Under the pieces are notes generated by a model, which saw only the letters and a list, made by a program, of their open reading frames with translations, was not told where the DNA came from and made no database searches. The translations under genes were made by a program, and so were the position numbers. Below are positions 1 to 9,403 of a DNA stretch of 11,775 nucleotides, piece by piece; within the stretch, counting starts at the first letter, position 1, and the number at the start of each line of letters is the position of its first letter. This DNA comes from an uncultured Lentisphaeria bacterium (GTDB lineage Bacteria; Verrucomicrobiota; Lentisphaeria; JABSQK01; CAJWLW01), in assembly GCA_913042885.1 (NCBI GenBank), contig CAJWLW010000131.1:1-11775 (forward strand), written 5' to 3'.

Positions 1-486
<486 letters not shown>

Positions 487-710
487 TTAAGGAGCACCTC
501 CGTTAAAAGTTGACGAATGTGCCGACTTGTTTGAGCGCCAATTTATTTGGTGCGCGAGCGGATCGGTGAGAACGTTGACCAAACGGGGGATGGTCAAGCC
601 TCGGCATTCATTTGCCGGGTGTGCCTTCGGGAGACCGGAGGAAGTAAGCACATCGCACTGTTCAGCGGCCGAAGAGCCGGAAGGGAATGGAAAGGGAAAT
701 ATCGCCCTCT
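487..710 (+). other. 16S to tRNA-Ala transcribed spacer
   Basis: This spacer lies between the 16S end and tRNA-Ala and contains no gene. It can form several local hairpins: GCGCCAA (535-541) with TTGGTGC (547-553, one G-U pair), and TTGACC (575-580) with GGTCAA (592-597). These are probably parts of the precursor rRNA fold used in maturation. I found no convincing boxA motif in this part. Confidence 0.6.
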
Positions 711-787
711 GGGGCTGTAGCTCAGTTGGCTAGAGCGCCAGCTTTGCAAGCTGGATGTCAGGGGTTCGAGTCCCCTCAGCTCCACCA
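711..787 (+). tRNA. trnA(UGC): tRNA-Ala (anticodon UGC), CCA encoded
   Basis: A full cloverleaf can be folded. The acceptor strand GGGGCTG pairs with CAGCTCC, which includes the G3-U70 wobble pair that is the identity element read by alanyl-tRNA synthetase. The anticodon TGC is at 745-747, in a loop closed by CCAGC/GCTGG. The T arm is GGGG-TTCGAGT-CCCC, the discriminator base is A784, and CCA is encoded at 785-787. A second CCA follows directly at 788-790. The gene sits first in the 16S-23S spacer, ahead of tRNA-Ile, and will be cut out of the rRNA precursor by the tRNA-processing RNases. Confidence 0.97.
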
Positions 788-798
788 CCAACACAAAA

Positions 799-875
799 GG
801 GCGTATAGCTCAGTTGGTTAGAGCGCGTCCCTGATAAGGACGAGGTCCCAGGTTCGAGTCCTGGTACGCCCACCA
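799..875 (+). tRNA. trnI(GAU): tRNA-Ile (anticodon GAU), CCA encoded
   Basis: The acceptor strand GGGCGTA pairs perfectly with TACGCCC. The anticodon GAT lies at 833-835 in a loop closed by a GTCC/GGAC stem. The T arm is CCAGG-TTCGAGT-CCTGG, the discriminator is A872 and CCA is encoded at 873-875. This is the usual spacer isoleucine tRNA of bacterial rRNA operons. It lies 11 bases after tRNA-Ala, so the order is Ala-Ile, the reverse of the common Ile-Ala order. Confidence 0.97.
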
Positions 876-885
876 TGGTTTTCCT

Positions 886-911
886 GCGCTGTTTCAGCGA
901 TGAAACAGCGC
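886..911 (+). promoter_or_regulatory. Perfect spacer hairpin with GCGA (GNRA) loop, boxB-like
   Basis: The segment 886-896 (GCGCTGTTTCA) is perfectly complementary to 901-911 (TGAAACAGCGC), giving an 11-bp stem closed by the GNRA-type tetraloop GCGA at 897-900. It lies just after tRNA-Ile and four bases before a boxA-like sequence. That order, hairpin then boxA, resembles rRNA antitermination sites. No T-run follows, so it is unlikely to be a terminator. The role is inferred from structure and position. Confidence 0.6.
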
Positions 912-914
912 GGT

Positions 915-926
915 TGTTCTTTGACA
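915..926 (+). promoter_or_regulatory. boxA-like antitermination site
   Basis: TGTTCTTTGACA matches the boxA type found in bacterial rRNA leaders and spacers (E. coli TGCTCTTTAACA), where NusB and NusE bind nascent RNA to prevent Rho-dependent termination. It sits about 120 bases before 23S and just after a strong hairpin, as expected. Binding is not shown by sequence alone. Confidence 0.65.
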
Positions 927-1020
927 ATCGACAAGTCAGAAAAGGTAGATACTCCTTGTAAAAGGGGAGTGTTTGCAGGGGTTGTGCTGTTTGCCCTGCG
1001 GGCAGCAGCATGACTATATG

Positions 1021-1037
1021 CAACTTCGTCGAAGTTG
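1021..1037 (+). repeat. 17-base inverted repeat before 23S
   Basis: CAACTTCG and CGAAGTTG flank a single T, a perfect dyad ending ten bases before the 23S 5' end. In RNA it would give a small hairpin beside the 23S processing stem. It may help maturation; the function is unknown. Confidence 0.45.
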
Positions 1038-1046
1038 AACTTTGGT

Positions 1047-4001
<2,955 letters not shown>

Positions 4002-4127
4002 CTTTTTTTTCCTGGGTCGCCTGTCAAAAGGCGAACCAGGTGAAAAGAGGCAAGCGATTATTGAAGAGATGAAGTTGCATTGACCTTGCAACGCCTTTCT
4101 GGCTTGTCGGTTTTCTTTTTTTGAATT
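4002..4127 (+). other. 23S-5S transcribed spacer with T-runs and hairpins
   Basis: This spacer contains no gene. It starts with a run of eight T (4003-4010) right after the 23S terminal stem. Next is an imperfect hairpin at 4011-4040 (CCTGG-G-TCGCCT pairing with AGGCGA-A-CCAGG), then a GTTGCA/TGCAAC hairpin at 4074-4092 and a second T-rich stretch at about 4111-4122. The elements look like RNA maturation structures. The first T-run after a strong stem could also reduce read-through into 5S. Confidence 0.55.
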
Positions 4128-4244
<117 letters not shown>

Positions 4245-4254
4245 TTTTTTTTTT
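4245..4254 (+). terminator. T10 run after 5S, probable end of the rRNA operon
   Basis: Ten uninterrupted T follow helix I of 5S. The 3' part of 5S can also fold locally: CGGCGA near 4194 can pair with TCGCCG near 4236, just ahead of the T-run. This makes an intrinsic terminator plausible, although no separate hairpin lies between 5S and the T-run. Confidence 0.5.
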
Positions 4255-4320
4255 CAGAAAATAGCGGACGCCCCTCCAAACTTTATCTATAGCTTTAGCT
4301 CGCAGCACTGAAAGGAAAAG

Positions 4321-5691
4321 ATGATCGAACGAAAAAGCGTATGCACTTTAGTGATCATGACCTTGGCATCGATGTCCGCAGAGGCCGGCTCGACTGTATT
4401 TGACGTGACGGACTACGGGGCCAAAGCCGATGGACAGAGCGATTGCACGGCGGCCATCCGAAAGGCGATTGCAGGGGCAGCCGAAGCTGGGGGCGGCAAG
4501 ATACTCATCCCACCAGCCGAAAAACCCTACCTCATCAGCGATTCGATCGAGTTGCACGCTGACAATCTTCATCTGATAGGTGCTGGAGCGACGGTATATC
4601 TGAAGGACGGTTCGGCAGTGGGGCGAACCGACGCGGAAACGATGCTTCATATTATCAAGATCACCGGCACAAGGGACGATCCGATAGAGAATATCCGCGT
4701 GGCTGGTTTGACCATCGATGCCAACTATTGGGGGCAGACCGACGGCACAGCCACCTGGCAGGCCTCGGCCAAGATTGCCGGCGTTACCAGGGGCATACAG
4801 GTTGGCCACGCGCAGAAGGTGCTCATCGACAACGTGGCAATCAAACGATCATTTGTGGGCATGACCTTTGGGCTGGGCTCCCATAACTGCGAGGCCAGGG
4901 ACGTAAAGGTGACACAGTTTCACCATGACGGGTTTGGCGTGACCCCTGAACGCGTTGATGGCGGGGCCAGTAATATCACTTTTCTCCGTTGCCTGGTCGC
5001 CGATTCCCGCCACGGCCGAAACGGTGGACTGCCCGGCCACCGCGTAAAGGGATGGGAAATCGAGGAGGGAGCCCACAACGTCAAGGTCATCGACTGCGTT
5101 GTTCGCAATACCGATGCACATGGTTTTTTTGTCCGCCCCCATTGGTCCCGGAGGGGGCAATACGATACCAAGAACATTGAGTTGATTCGGTGTCGGGTGG
5201 AAAACGCCGGTAAGGCTGCATTTATGATCAAGGGATTCAATCACCAGCAGCGGGTGGTGAATGTGAAATGCATCGATTGTTATAGCGACACTGGCACTTT
5301 CCAAATAATGATGAACCCGGACAACGTGCTGATAAGCGGCGGACATTTCGGGTCTATGACTATTGGCTTTTATCTGGACATTGCCGACGATCACCACTTC
5401 CCCGACGGTCCATGGGATTGGACCTACAATTTCCTGCCGGTCCGTTCAGTTGTCGTGGAAAACGTAACCGTGGCCGGCGACATTCGCATCAATGCCATCC
5501 AGGGCAACGATGCTGCGAATGATTACACCCCCGATATCAGCCTGAACAAGGTGACCGTCAAGGGTGATCTATACACCGTTGGGTTCGAGCCCCTGGTCAA
5601 AATGATCGACTGTTCTATCGAAGGTACACACTATCTCAAGACTCCCGAGGATTATCTTGAGAATATTATCAAACCCGCCAAGCCGCAATAA
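4321..5691 (+). CDS. Secreted right-handed beta-helix protein, pectate lyase superfamily
   Basis: The 456-residue protein begins with a likely signal peptide (residues 1 to about 22: charged MIERK, a hydrophobic stretch, then SAEA). Residues 26-80 carry the N-terminal pattern of the pectate lyase superfamily (Pectate_lyase_3 type): FDVTDYGAKADG, AIRKAI, GGGKILIPP, YLISDSIEL. About 300 residues of short parallel beta-helix repeats follow, with recurring forms such as NIRVAGLTID, NVKVIDCVVRNT and NIELIRCRVENA. It probably binds or cleaves a polysaccharide outside the cytoplasm; the substrate cannot be told. His201, His202 and Asp203 (HHDGFGV) and the DAHGFFVRPHW stretch near 265 are candidate active-site regions, by inference. 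AGGA at 4313-4316 is the ribosome binding site, with a short 4-base gap. The gene stands alone, 66 bases after the rRNA operon, converging on the regulator gene. The fold is fairly certain, the enzyme activity is not. Confidence 0.85.
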   Translation: MIERKSVCTLVIMTLASMSAEAGSTVFDVTDYGAKADGQSDCTAAIRKAIAGAAEAGGGKILIPPAEKPYLISDSIELHADNLHLIGAGATVYLKDGSAVGRTDAETMLHIIKITGTRDDPIENIRVAGLTIDANYWGQTDGTATWQASAKIAGVTRGIQVGHAQKVLIDNVAIKRSFVGMTFGLGSHNCEARDVKVTQFHHDGFGVTPERVDGGASNITFLRCLVADSRHGRNGGLPGHRVKGWEIEEGAHNVKVIDCVVRNTDAHGFFVRPHWSRRGQYDTKNIELIRCRVENAGKAAFMIKGFNHQQRVVNVKCIDCYSDTGTFQIMMNPDNVLISGGHFGSMTIGFYLDIADDHHFPDGPWDWTYNFLPVRSVVVENVTVAGDIRINAIQGNDAANDYTPDISLNKVTVKGDLYTVGFEPLVKMIDCSIEGTHYLKTPEDYLENIIKPAKPQ

Positions 5692-5701
5692 CCAGGCGGG
5701 T
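5673..5701. terminator. Weak convergent-end hairpin
   Basis: ACCCGCC (5673-5679) pairs with GGCGGGT (5695-5701) around a 15-base loop spanning the lyase stop codon. A tiny CGAC-AG-GTCG stem followed by TATTTT lies at 5704-5718. Neither is a strong intrinsic terminator. They are the only candidates in the 94-base gap between the two convergent genes. Confidence 0.3.
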
Positions 5702-5785
5702 GCCGACAGGTCGTATTTTAGCCTTCTATTTGGGTGCGGGGATTTTTTCCACCAGGGCGACACGGCTTTGGGCGTAGTCTAAGGA

Positions 5786-7327
5786 TCAGGTACGGATGCG
5801 GTAGCGGCCGGGTTCGATGTTGAGCTTCTTGATGCGGTAATTGAGTTTGCGCTGAGTGGTATTGAGAGCGCGCGCTGCCCCGGCACAATTTCCCAGGCTG
5901 GCTTTGAGGGCGTCTACGAGAATTTCGCGCTCGTAGGAATTGACCAGGATTTCGAGGCTGGCGCCCTCGGTCGGAATCATTTCAGTGTGGGTCTCACGAG
6001 CCGTCTGGAGGGAGGGCGGCAGGTTGTAGGCGTGGATGACCTCGTCGTTCGAGGTGAGCACGGCATGCTCGACGCAATTCTCTAACTCTCTGACATTACC
6101 CGGCCAATGATAGCTCATCATCATATTGATGGCGGGCGTCGAAATGCGACGGATCTTTTTGTTGTAGGCCTTGTTGTAGACGTCGAGAAAGTGGTCCGCC
6201 AGAAGCGTGATGTCCGACCGGCGATCCCGCAACGCCGGCAAGTGGATGGGAAAGACATTGAGGCGATAGAAAAGGTCGTCGCGAAATCGGTTTTCGGCCA
6301 TTGCAGCTTCGAGGTCGCGGCTGGTGGCCGCCAGGATACGGATGTTGGCGCGAATTTCCTCGGAGCCACCGACGCGCTCAAAGACACGTTCCTGCAGGAC
6401 GCGCAACAGAAGCACCTGGACATTCGGCGCGATGGCGCCGATTTCATCAAGAAAAAGGGTGCCGCCGCTGGCCAGTTCGAAACGGCCCTTGCGCTGCTGT
6501 ATGGCGCTGGTGAAAGCACCTTTTTCATGCCCGAAGAGTTCGCTCTCGATGAGGTTCTCTGGCAGGGCGGCGCAATTGACACCGATGAAGGGCCCATCTT
6601 TGCGGTTGCTGCCGAAATGAATAGCACGAGCGACCAGCTCCTTGCCGGTCCCGGATTCACCGCGGATAAGAACGCTGGCAGGGCTCTTGGCCACCTGGGC
6701 AATCTGGCCGTAGACATGGCGCATGGTCTGGCAGTTGCCGATGATGTTGCTCGGGCGATATTGCTCGGCCAGCTCGGATCGCAGTTTGCGGTTTTCAGCG
6801 AGCAGGTTCTCGCGCTCCTCCAACTGAATACGGATATTAAAGACAGCTTCTGCCAGGACATTGGCGACAATGTTGAGGAATGCCAGATCGCTCTGCAGCT
6901 TCTCCTCAGGCCCTGTCCGGCGATCGATGCTGATCGTGCCAACGACTTCGTCAGTATGGACGATTGGTACGCACAGAAAAGCGAGTTGTGTATTTCGTCG
7001 AGTTTTGGTGCGATCGAGAAAATCAGGTTCGGTACTGACGTCGGGAATAAGGGCGGCCTCGCGGGTCGCGGCGACGCGGCCGGTGATTCCCTCACCGATG
7101 CGGTACTGTCCCCGCTTCATTTCCTGCTTCGTCAGGCCTTTGGAAGCCTGGATCTCGAGGATATCGGTGAACGGTCGGCGCAGCGTGAGCGTGCCGCGTT
7201 GCATACCCATTTCGAGGTCGAGGATATCGAACACTTTCTGCATCAGGGAATTGACATCGCGATCGTGGATGACAGCCTGGGTGATGCGATAGAGAATTTC
7301 CAGTTCAGTTGCAGTTGCAGTTTTCAC
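5786..7327 (-). CDS. NifA/NtrC-type sigma-54-dependent transcriptional activator with GAF domain
   Basis: I start at GTG 7327-7325, giving 513 residues. The frame stays open to an ATG at 7432, but those 35 extra codons are AT-rich and unlike the family, whose N-termini begin close to LEILYRI. None of the possible starts has a strong ribosome binding site. Residues 10-165 form a NifA-like GAF domain ([16 protein letters not shown]). Residues 190-400 form the AAA+ domain that remodels sigma-54 polymerase: Walker A GESGTGKE (223-230), the sigma-54 contact loop GAFTSA (270-275), Walker B TLFLDE (290-295), and the [14 protein letters not shown] arginine-finger region near 348. A Fis-type helix-turn-helix lies at about 480-503. 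There is no response-regulator receiver domain, so control is probably by a ligand or partner at the GAF domain. GAFTSA departs from the usual GAFTGA. The gene is divergent from amt-glnK, which it may control. Confidence 0.93.
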   Translation of the reverse strand: MKTATATELEILYRITQAVIHDRDVNSLMQKVFDILDLEMGMQRGTLTLRRPFTDILEIQASKGLTKQEMKRGQYRIGEGITGRVAATREAALIPDVSTEPDFLDRTKTRRNTQLAFLCVPIVHTDEVVGTISIDRRTGPEEKLQSDLAFLNIVANVLAEAVFNIRIQLEERENLLAENRKLRSELAEQYRPSNIIGNCQTMRHVYGQIAQVAKSPASVLIRGESGTGKELVARAIHFGSNRKDGPFIGVNCAALPENLIESELFGHEKGAFTSAIQQRKGRFELASGGTLFLDEIGAIAPNVQVLLLRVLQERVFERVGGSEEIRANIRILAATSRDLEAAMAENRFRDDLFYRLNVFPIHLPALRDRRSDITLLADHFLDVYNKAYNKKIRRISTPAINMMMSYHWPGNVRELENCVEHAVLTSNDEVIHAYNLPPSLQTARETHTEMIPTEGASLEILVNSYEREILVDALKASLGNCAGAARALNTTQRKLNYRIKKLNIEPGRYRIRT

Positions 7328-7516
7328 TATGGTGATCGTCCAAAAGAGGTTATACGAACAGACAATTGGCCTACGGGACATACTTATAAAGTCATACAAA
7401 AATGTACTGTAGCACCCACGGGATACAAACATGTTGTTGCGTTTTTGTAACTTGCAAATTCCAAACTATTCATTACTGCTTTAGTTGAAGATAGATAGCG
7501 AAAAGATTCTTGTGGT

Positions 7517-7532
7517 CGGCACCTGATATGCT
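7517..7532 (+). promoter_or_regulatory. Sigma-54 (-24/-12) promoter candidate for amt-glnK
   Basis: CGGCACCTGATATGCT fits the sigma-54 consensus TGGCACR-N4-TTGCW at the key bases: GG at 7518-7519 and GC at 7530-7531 are separated by exactly ten bases, and GGCAC is intact. Mismatches are the first base, the base after GGCAC, and A instead of T before TGC. Transcription would begin at about 7543 and run towards amt with a leader of some 437 bases. Amt-GlnK operons are classic nitrogen-regulated sigma-54 targets, and a sigma-54 activator gene lies immediately to the left. A weaker GG-N10-GC match at 7572-7585 is less convincing. Confidence 0.55.
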
Positions 7533-7778
7533 TTCAATTCAGTCCATAACACTGTCAAGCACCAGCTTGCTGGAAGTGATGGTGCGGTAGCACGCGTTGA
7601 AGCCTACATCATGACCAGCAGCCAACCAATTGGAGGACTACGGCAAACTACTCGGTGACAACGCTCCTGTCACAGCGATCCAGGACCGCTTCCCTGAGCA
7701 AGCCGATCTGGTCGCGATCACCGGCTGGAGATGCCGGCCTGAAGACGGAGCTTGCAAAAACCAAGACCAACCGTTAAG
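7527..7778 (+). pseudogene. Possible decayed coding sequence in the amt leader
   Basis: Three protein-like segments follow one another in three different frames. The first is at 7527-7626 and includes GAVARVEAYIMTS. The second is at 7621-7728 and includes LEDYGKLLGDNAPVTAIQD and FPEQADLVAITG. The third is at 7730-7777, reads DAGLKTELAKTKTNR and ends at TAA 7775-7777. Each junction needs a one-base shift in the same direction. Taken singly, each is too short to call a gene, and I recognise no family. The composition is closer to that of the neighbouring genes than to the AT-rich DNA on its left. It may be the broken remnant of a gene once located between the promoter and amt, or chance. Confidence 0.25.
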
Positions 7779-7969
7779 CATATCCAATCATTGTTTGACG
7801 GGTGGGGCAGTTTTGGTGTGCTCGGTGAAAACAGGTGCACGGTTCGTCATCCGACGATTCAAAACACCGTAACGGAGGAGGTATTCGGGGGCGTACTGGA
7901 GAAAACGTTTTGTTCGACCGCGCTGCGGTTGGCAGGGCGTCGTCAGTAATTTTTAATTCTTGAACCAAC

Positions 7970-7982
7970 GGAGTGAGATGTG
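7970..7982 (+). promoter_or_regulatory. Ribosome binding site and GTG start of amt, with overlapping ATG-TGA
   Basis: GGAG at 7970-7973 is six bases before the GTG start at 7980-7982. An ATG at 7978-7980 shares its G with that GTG and is followed at once by TGA (7981-7983). The ATG therefore codes for a single methionine and cannot start amt. GTG is the only start in this frame with a good binding site, and it gives a proper signal peptide. Confidence 0.75.
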
Positions 7983-9389
7983 AAATACAAAGCACTTATC
8001 GGAATGCTTGCGTTCCTCGTGTTTGCCGGCGTGCAAATGACAATGGCGCAGGAGACGTCCGGCGATACGGCTGTCGCGGAAGCAGTCACGGAAGGAGTCG
8101 CTGCGGTTGCTGAAGCGGTCGAGGCGGTCGAGGCGGTCGATCCGGAAGCGAACCTTGACAGCGGTTCGACCGCCTGGATGCTGACAGCCTGTGCGCTGGT
8201 GTTGTTCATGACGCCTGGCCTGGCCTTTTTCTACGGAGGACTCGTTCGTCGCAAGAATATTTTGTCGGTGCTTATGCAATGTTTCATGTGCATGTGCCTG
8301 ATGACAATTCTGTGGGTTCTGGTCGGCTACAGTCTGGCGTTCGGCGACAACGTGTTGGGCGGCTTGGTCGGCAATCCCATGCAGCATCTGTTTTTGAAGG
8401 ATGTCAATGGCATTGACGGGGGAATTCCGAAACAATTGTTCATGATCTTCCAGGGCATGTTCGCGATCATTACGCCGGCACTGATTCTCGGTGCCTATGC
8501 CGAGCGCCTGAAGTTTGGGTCTTTCTGTGTGTTTTCGGGCCTCTGGTTGATCTGTGTCTACTGCCCGGTGTGCCACTGGGTGTGGTCCAATGGCGATGCG
8601 AGCAGCTTCTTCGGTCTGCTGGAGCAAGGTGCTTTGGACTTTGCGGGCGGCACGGTCGTCCACATCAATGCCGGTGTCTCGGCGCTGGTGCTGGCGCTGG
8701 TGCTGGGGAAACGCCAGGGCTACCCGGACAAACTCTCGCCGCCGCACAATTTGCCTTTTGCAGTTCTCGGCGCCGCGATGTTGTGGTTTGGCTGGTTCGG
8801 TTTCAATGCCGGCAGCGCTGTAGCGGCAAACGGTTCTGCGGTGAACGCCTTTACAACGACCCAGATCGCGACGGCTGCAGCGGGTCTGACGTGGGCGCTC
8901 ATCGATCGTATTCTCACCGGTAAGGCAACGATGCTCGGCATGATCACGGGCGCAGTTGCAGGTCTGGTTGCCATCACTCCAGCCTGCGGTTCGGTCAGTC
9001 CGATGGGTGCGCTCGGTGTGGGCGCCGGCGGCAGTATCTGTGCGTATTTCGCAATTGCCGTTATCAAGGCAAAGATGGGCTATGACGACTCGCTGGATGT
9101 CTTCGGCGTTCACGGCGTTGCCGGTATGTGGGGGGCGTTGGCTGCGGGACTGTGGGCGACAGACGCAGTGTTAGGTAACGACACGAACGGTCTGTTCTAC
9201 GGCAATGGCGGGCAGATGTTTGTGCAGATCAAGGCCGTGGTCATGACAATCGTCTGGTCGGGTGTCATTACCTTTATCCTTGCGAAGATCGTTAACGCTA
9301 TTGTGGGCCTGCGTGCCGACGAAGAAGCGGAGCGTGTGGGTATGGACTTGTCCGACCACGCCGAGCATGCCTATAACACACTGGACTGA
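7980..9389 (+). CDS. amt: Ammonium transporter, Amt/AmtB family
   Basis: This 469-residue inner-membrane channel takes up ammonium. Residues 1-23 look like a signal peptide (as in E. coli AmtB), and residues 30-57 are an unusual Ala/Glu/Val-rich stretch encoded partly by 9-base repeats. Eleven membrane segments follow from about residue 64. The conduction residues are present by alignment with E. coli AmtB: Phe157 and Phe161 (F103/F107), Trp202 (W148), Asp220 and His228 in DFAGGTVVHINAG (D160/H168), Trp272, Phe275 and Ser279 in GWFGFNAGS (W212/F215/S219), and His378 in GVHGVAG (H318). The C-terminal tail GLRADEEAERVGMDLSDHAEHAYN matches the motif through which Amt subunits couple and respond to GlnK. 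It starts at GTG with GGAG six bases upstream. It is followed 14 bases later by glnK in the classic amt-glnK pair, probably expressed from the sigma-54 promoter near 7518. Confidence 0.97.
   Translation: MKYKALIGMLAFLVFAGVQMTMAQETSGDTAVAEAVTEGVAAVAEAVEAVEAVDPEANLDSGSTAWMLTACALVLFMTPGLAFFYGGLVRRKNILSVLMQCFMCMCLMTILWVLVGYSLAFGDNVLGGLVGNPMQHLFLKDVNGIDGGIPKQLFMIFQGMFAIITPALILGAYAERLKFGSFCVFSGLWLICVYCPVCHWVWSNGDASSFFGLLEQGALDFAGGTVVHINAGVSALVLALVLGKRQGYPDKLSPPHNLPFAVLGAAMLWFGWFGFNAGSAVAANGSAVNAFTTTQIATAAAGLTWALIDRILTGKATMLGMITGAVAGLVAITPACGSVSPMGALGVGAGGSICAYFAIAVIKAKMGYDDSLDVFGVHGVAGMWGALAAGLWATDAVLGNDTNGLFYGNGGQMFVQIKAVVMTIVWSGVITFILAKIVNAIVGLRADEEAERVGMDLSDHAEHAYNTLD
8115..8140 (+). repeat. Short tandem repeat GCGGTCGAG (nearly 3 copies) inside amt
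   Basis: A 9-base unit, GCGGTCGAG, is repeated almost three times and codes for Ala-Val-Glu repeats just after the signal peptide. It lies in the exported N-terminal segment ahead of the first core membrane helix. Copy number may vary between strains without breaking the frame. Confidence 0.8.
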
Positions 9390-9403
9390 GAGGAAACCCT
9401 ATC

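Larger units (their letters stand above)
7328..7979. other. Long divergent regulatory interval upstream of amt
   Basis: About 650 bases separate the regulator start from the amt start. The left third (7328-7510) is AT-rich with several small dyads, including TACA-AAAA-TGTA, TGTA-N12-TACA at 7397-7416 and the palindrome AACATGTT near 7427. Next come a sigma-54 promoter candidate at 7517-7532, a possibly decayed coding stretch at 7527-7778, and an orphan ribosome-binding-like sequence GGAGGAGGT at 7874-7882 with no start codon at a useful distance. I recognise no riboswitch or small RNA. The open frames of 60-80 codons found here resemble no family I know. Confidence 0.5.

Noticed and set aside
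7328..7432. 35-codon N-terminal extension of the activator from an ATG at 7432
   Set aside because: The extension is AT-rich, unlike the GAF-AAA family N-terminus, and lacks a ribosome binding site; GTG at 7327 fits family length better.
6107..7450. 447-codon open frame on the + strand
   Set aside because: It lies entirely opposite the sigma-54 activator, whose protein sequence is unmistakable. The antisense frame resembles no family and is explained by the codon bias of the real gene.
7630..7872. 80-codon open frame starting at TTG
   Set aside because: The first part looks protein-like but the second half does not, and there is no family match I know. It is treated as part of a possible decayed coding stretch rather than an intact gene.
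7953..9113. 386-codon open frame on the minus strand
   Set aside because: It is opposite amt, is very rich in His, Arg and Gln, and has no recognisable domain: a shadow of the transporter gene.
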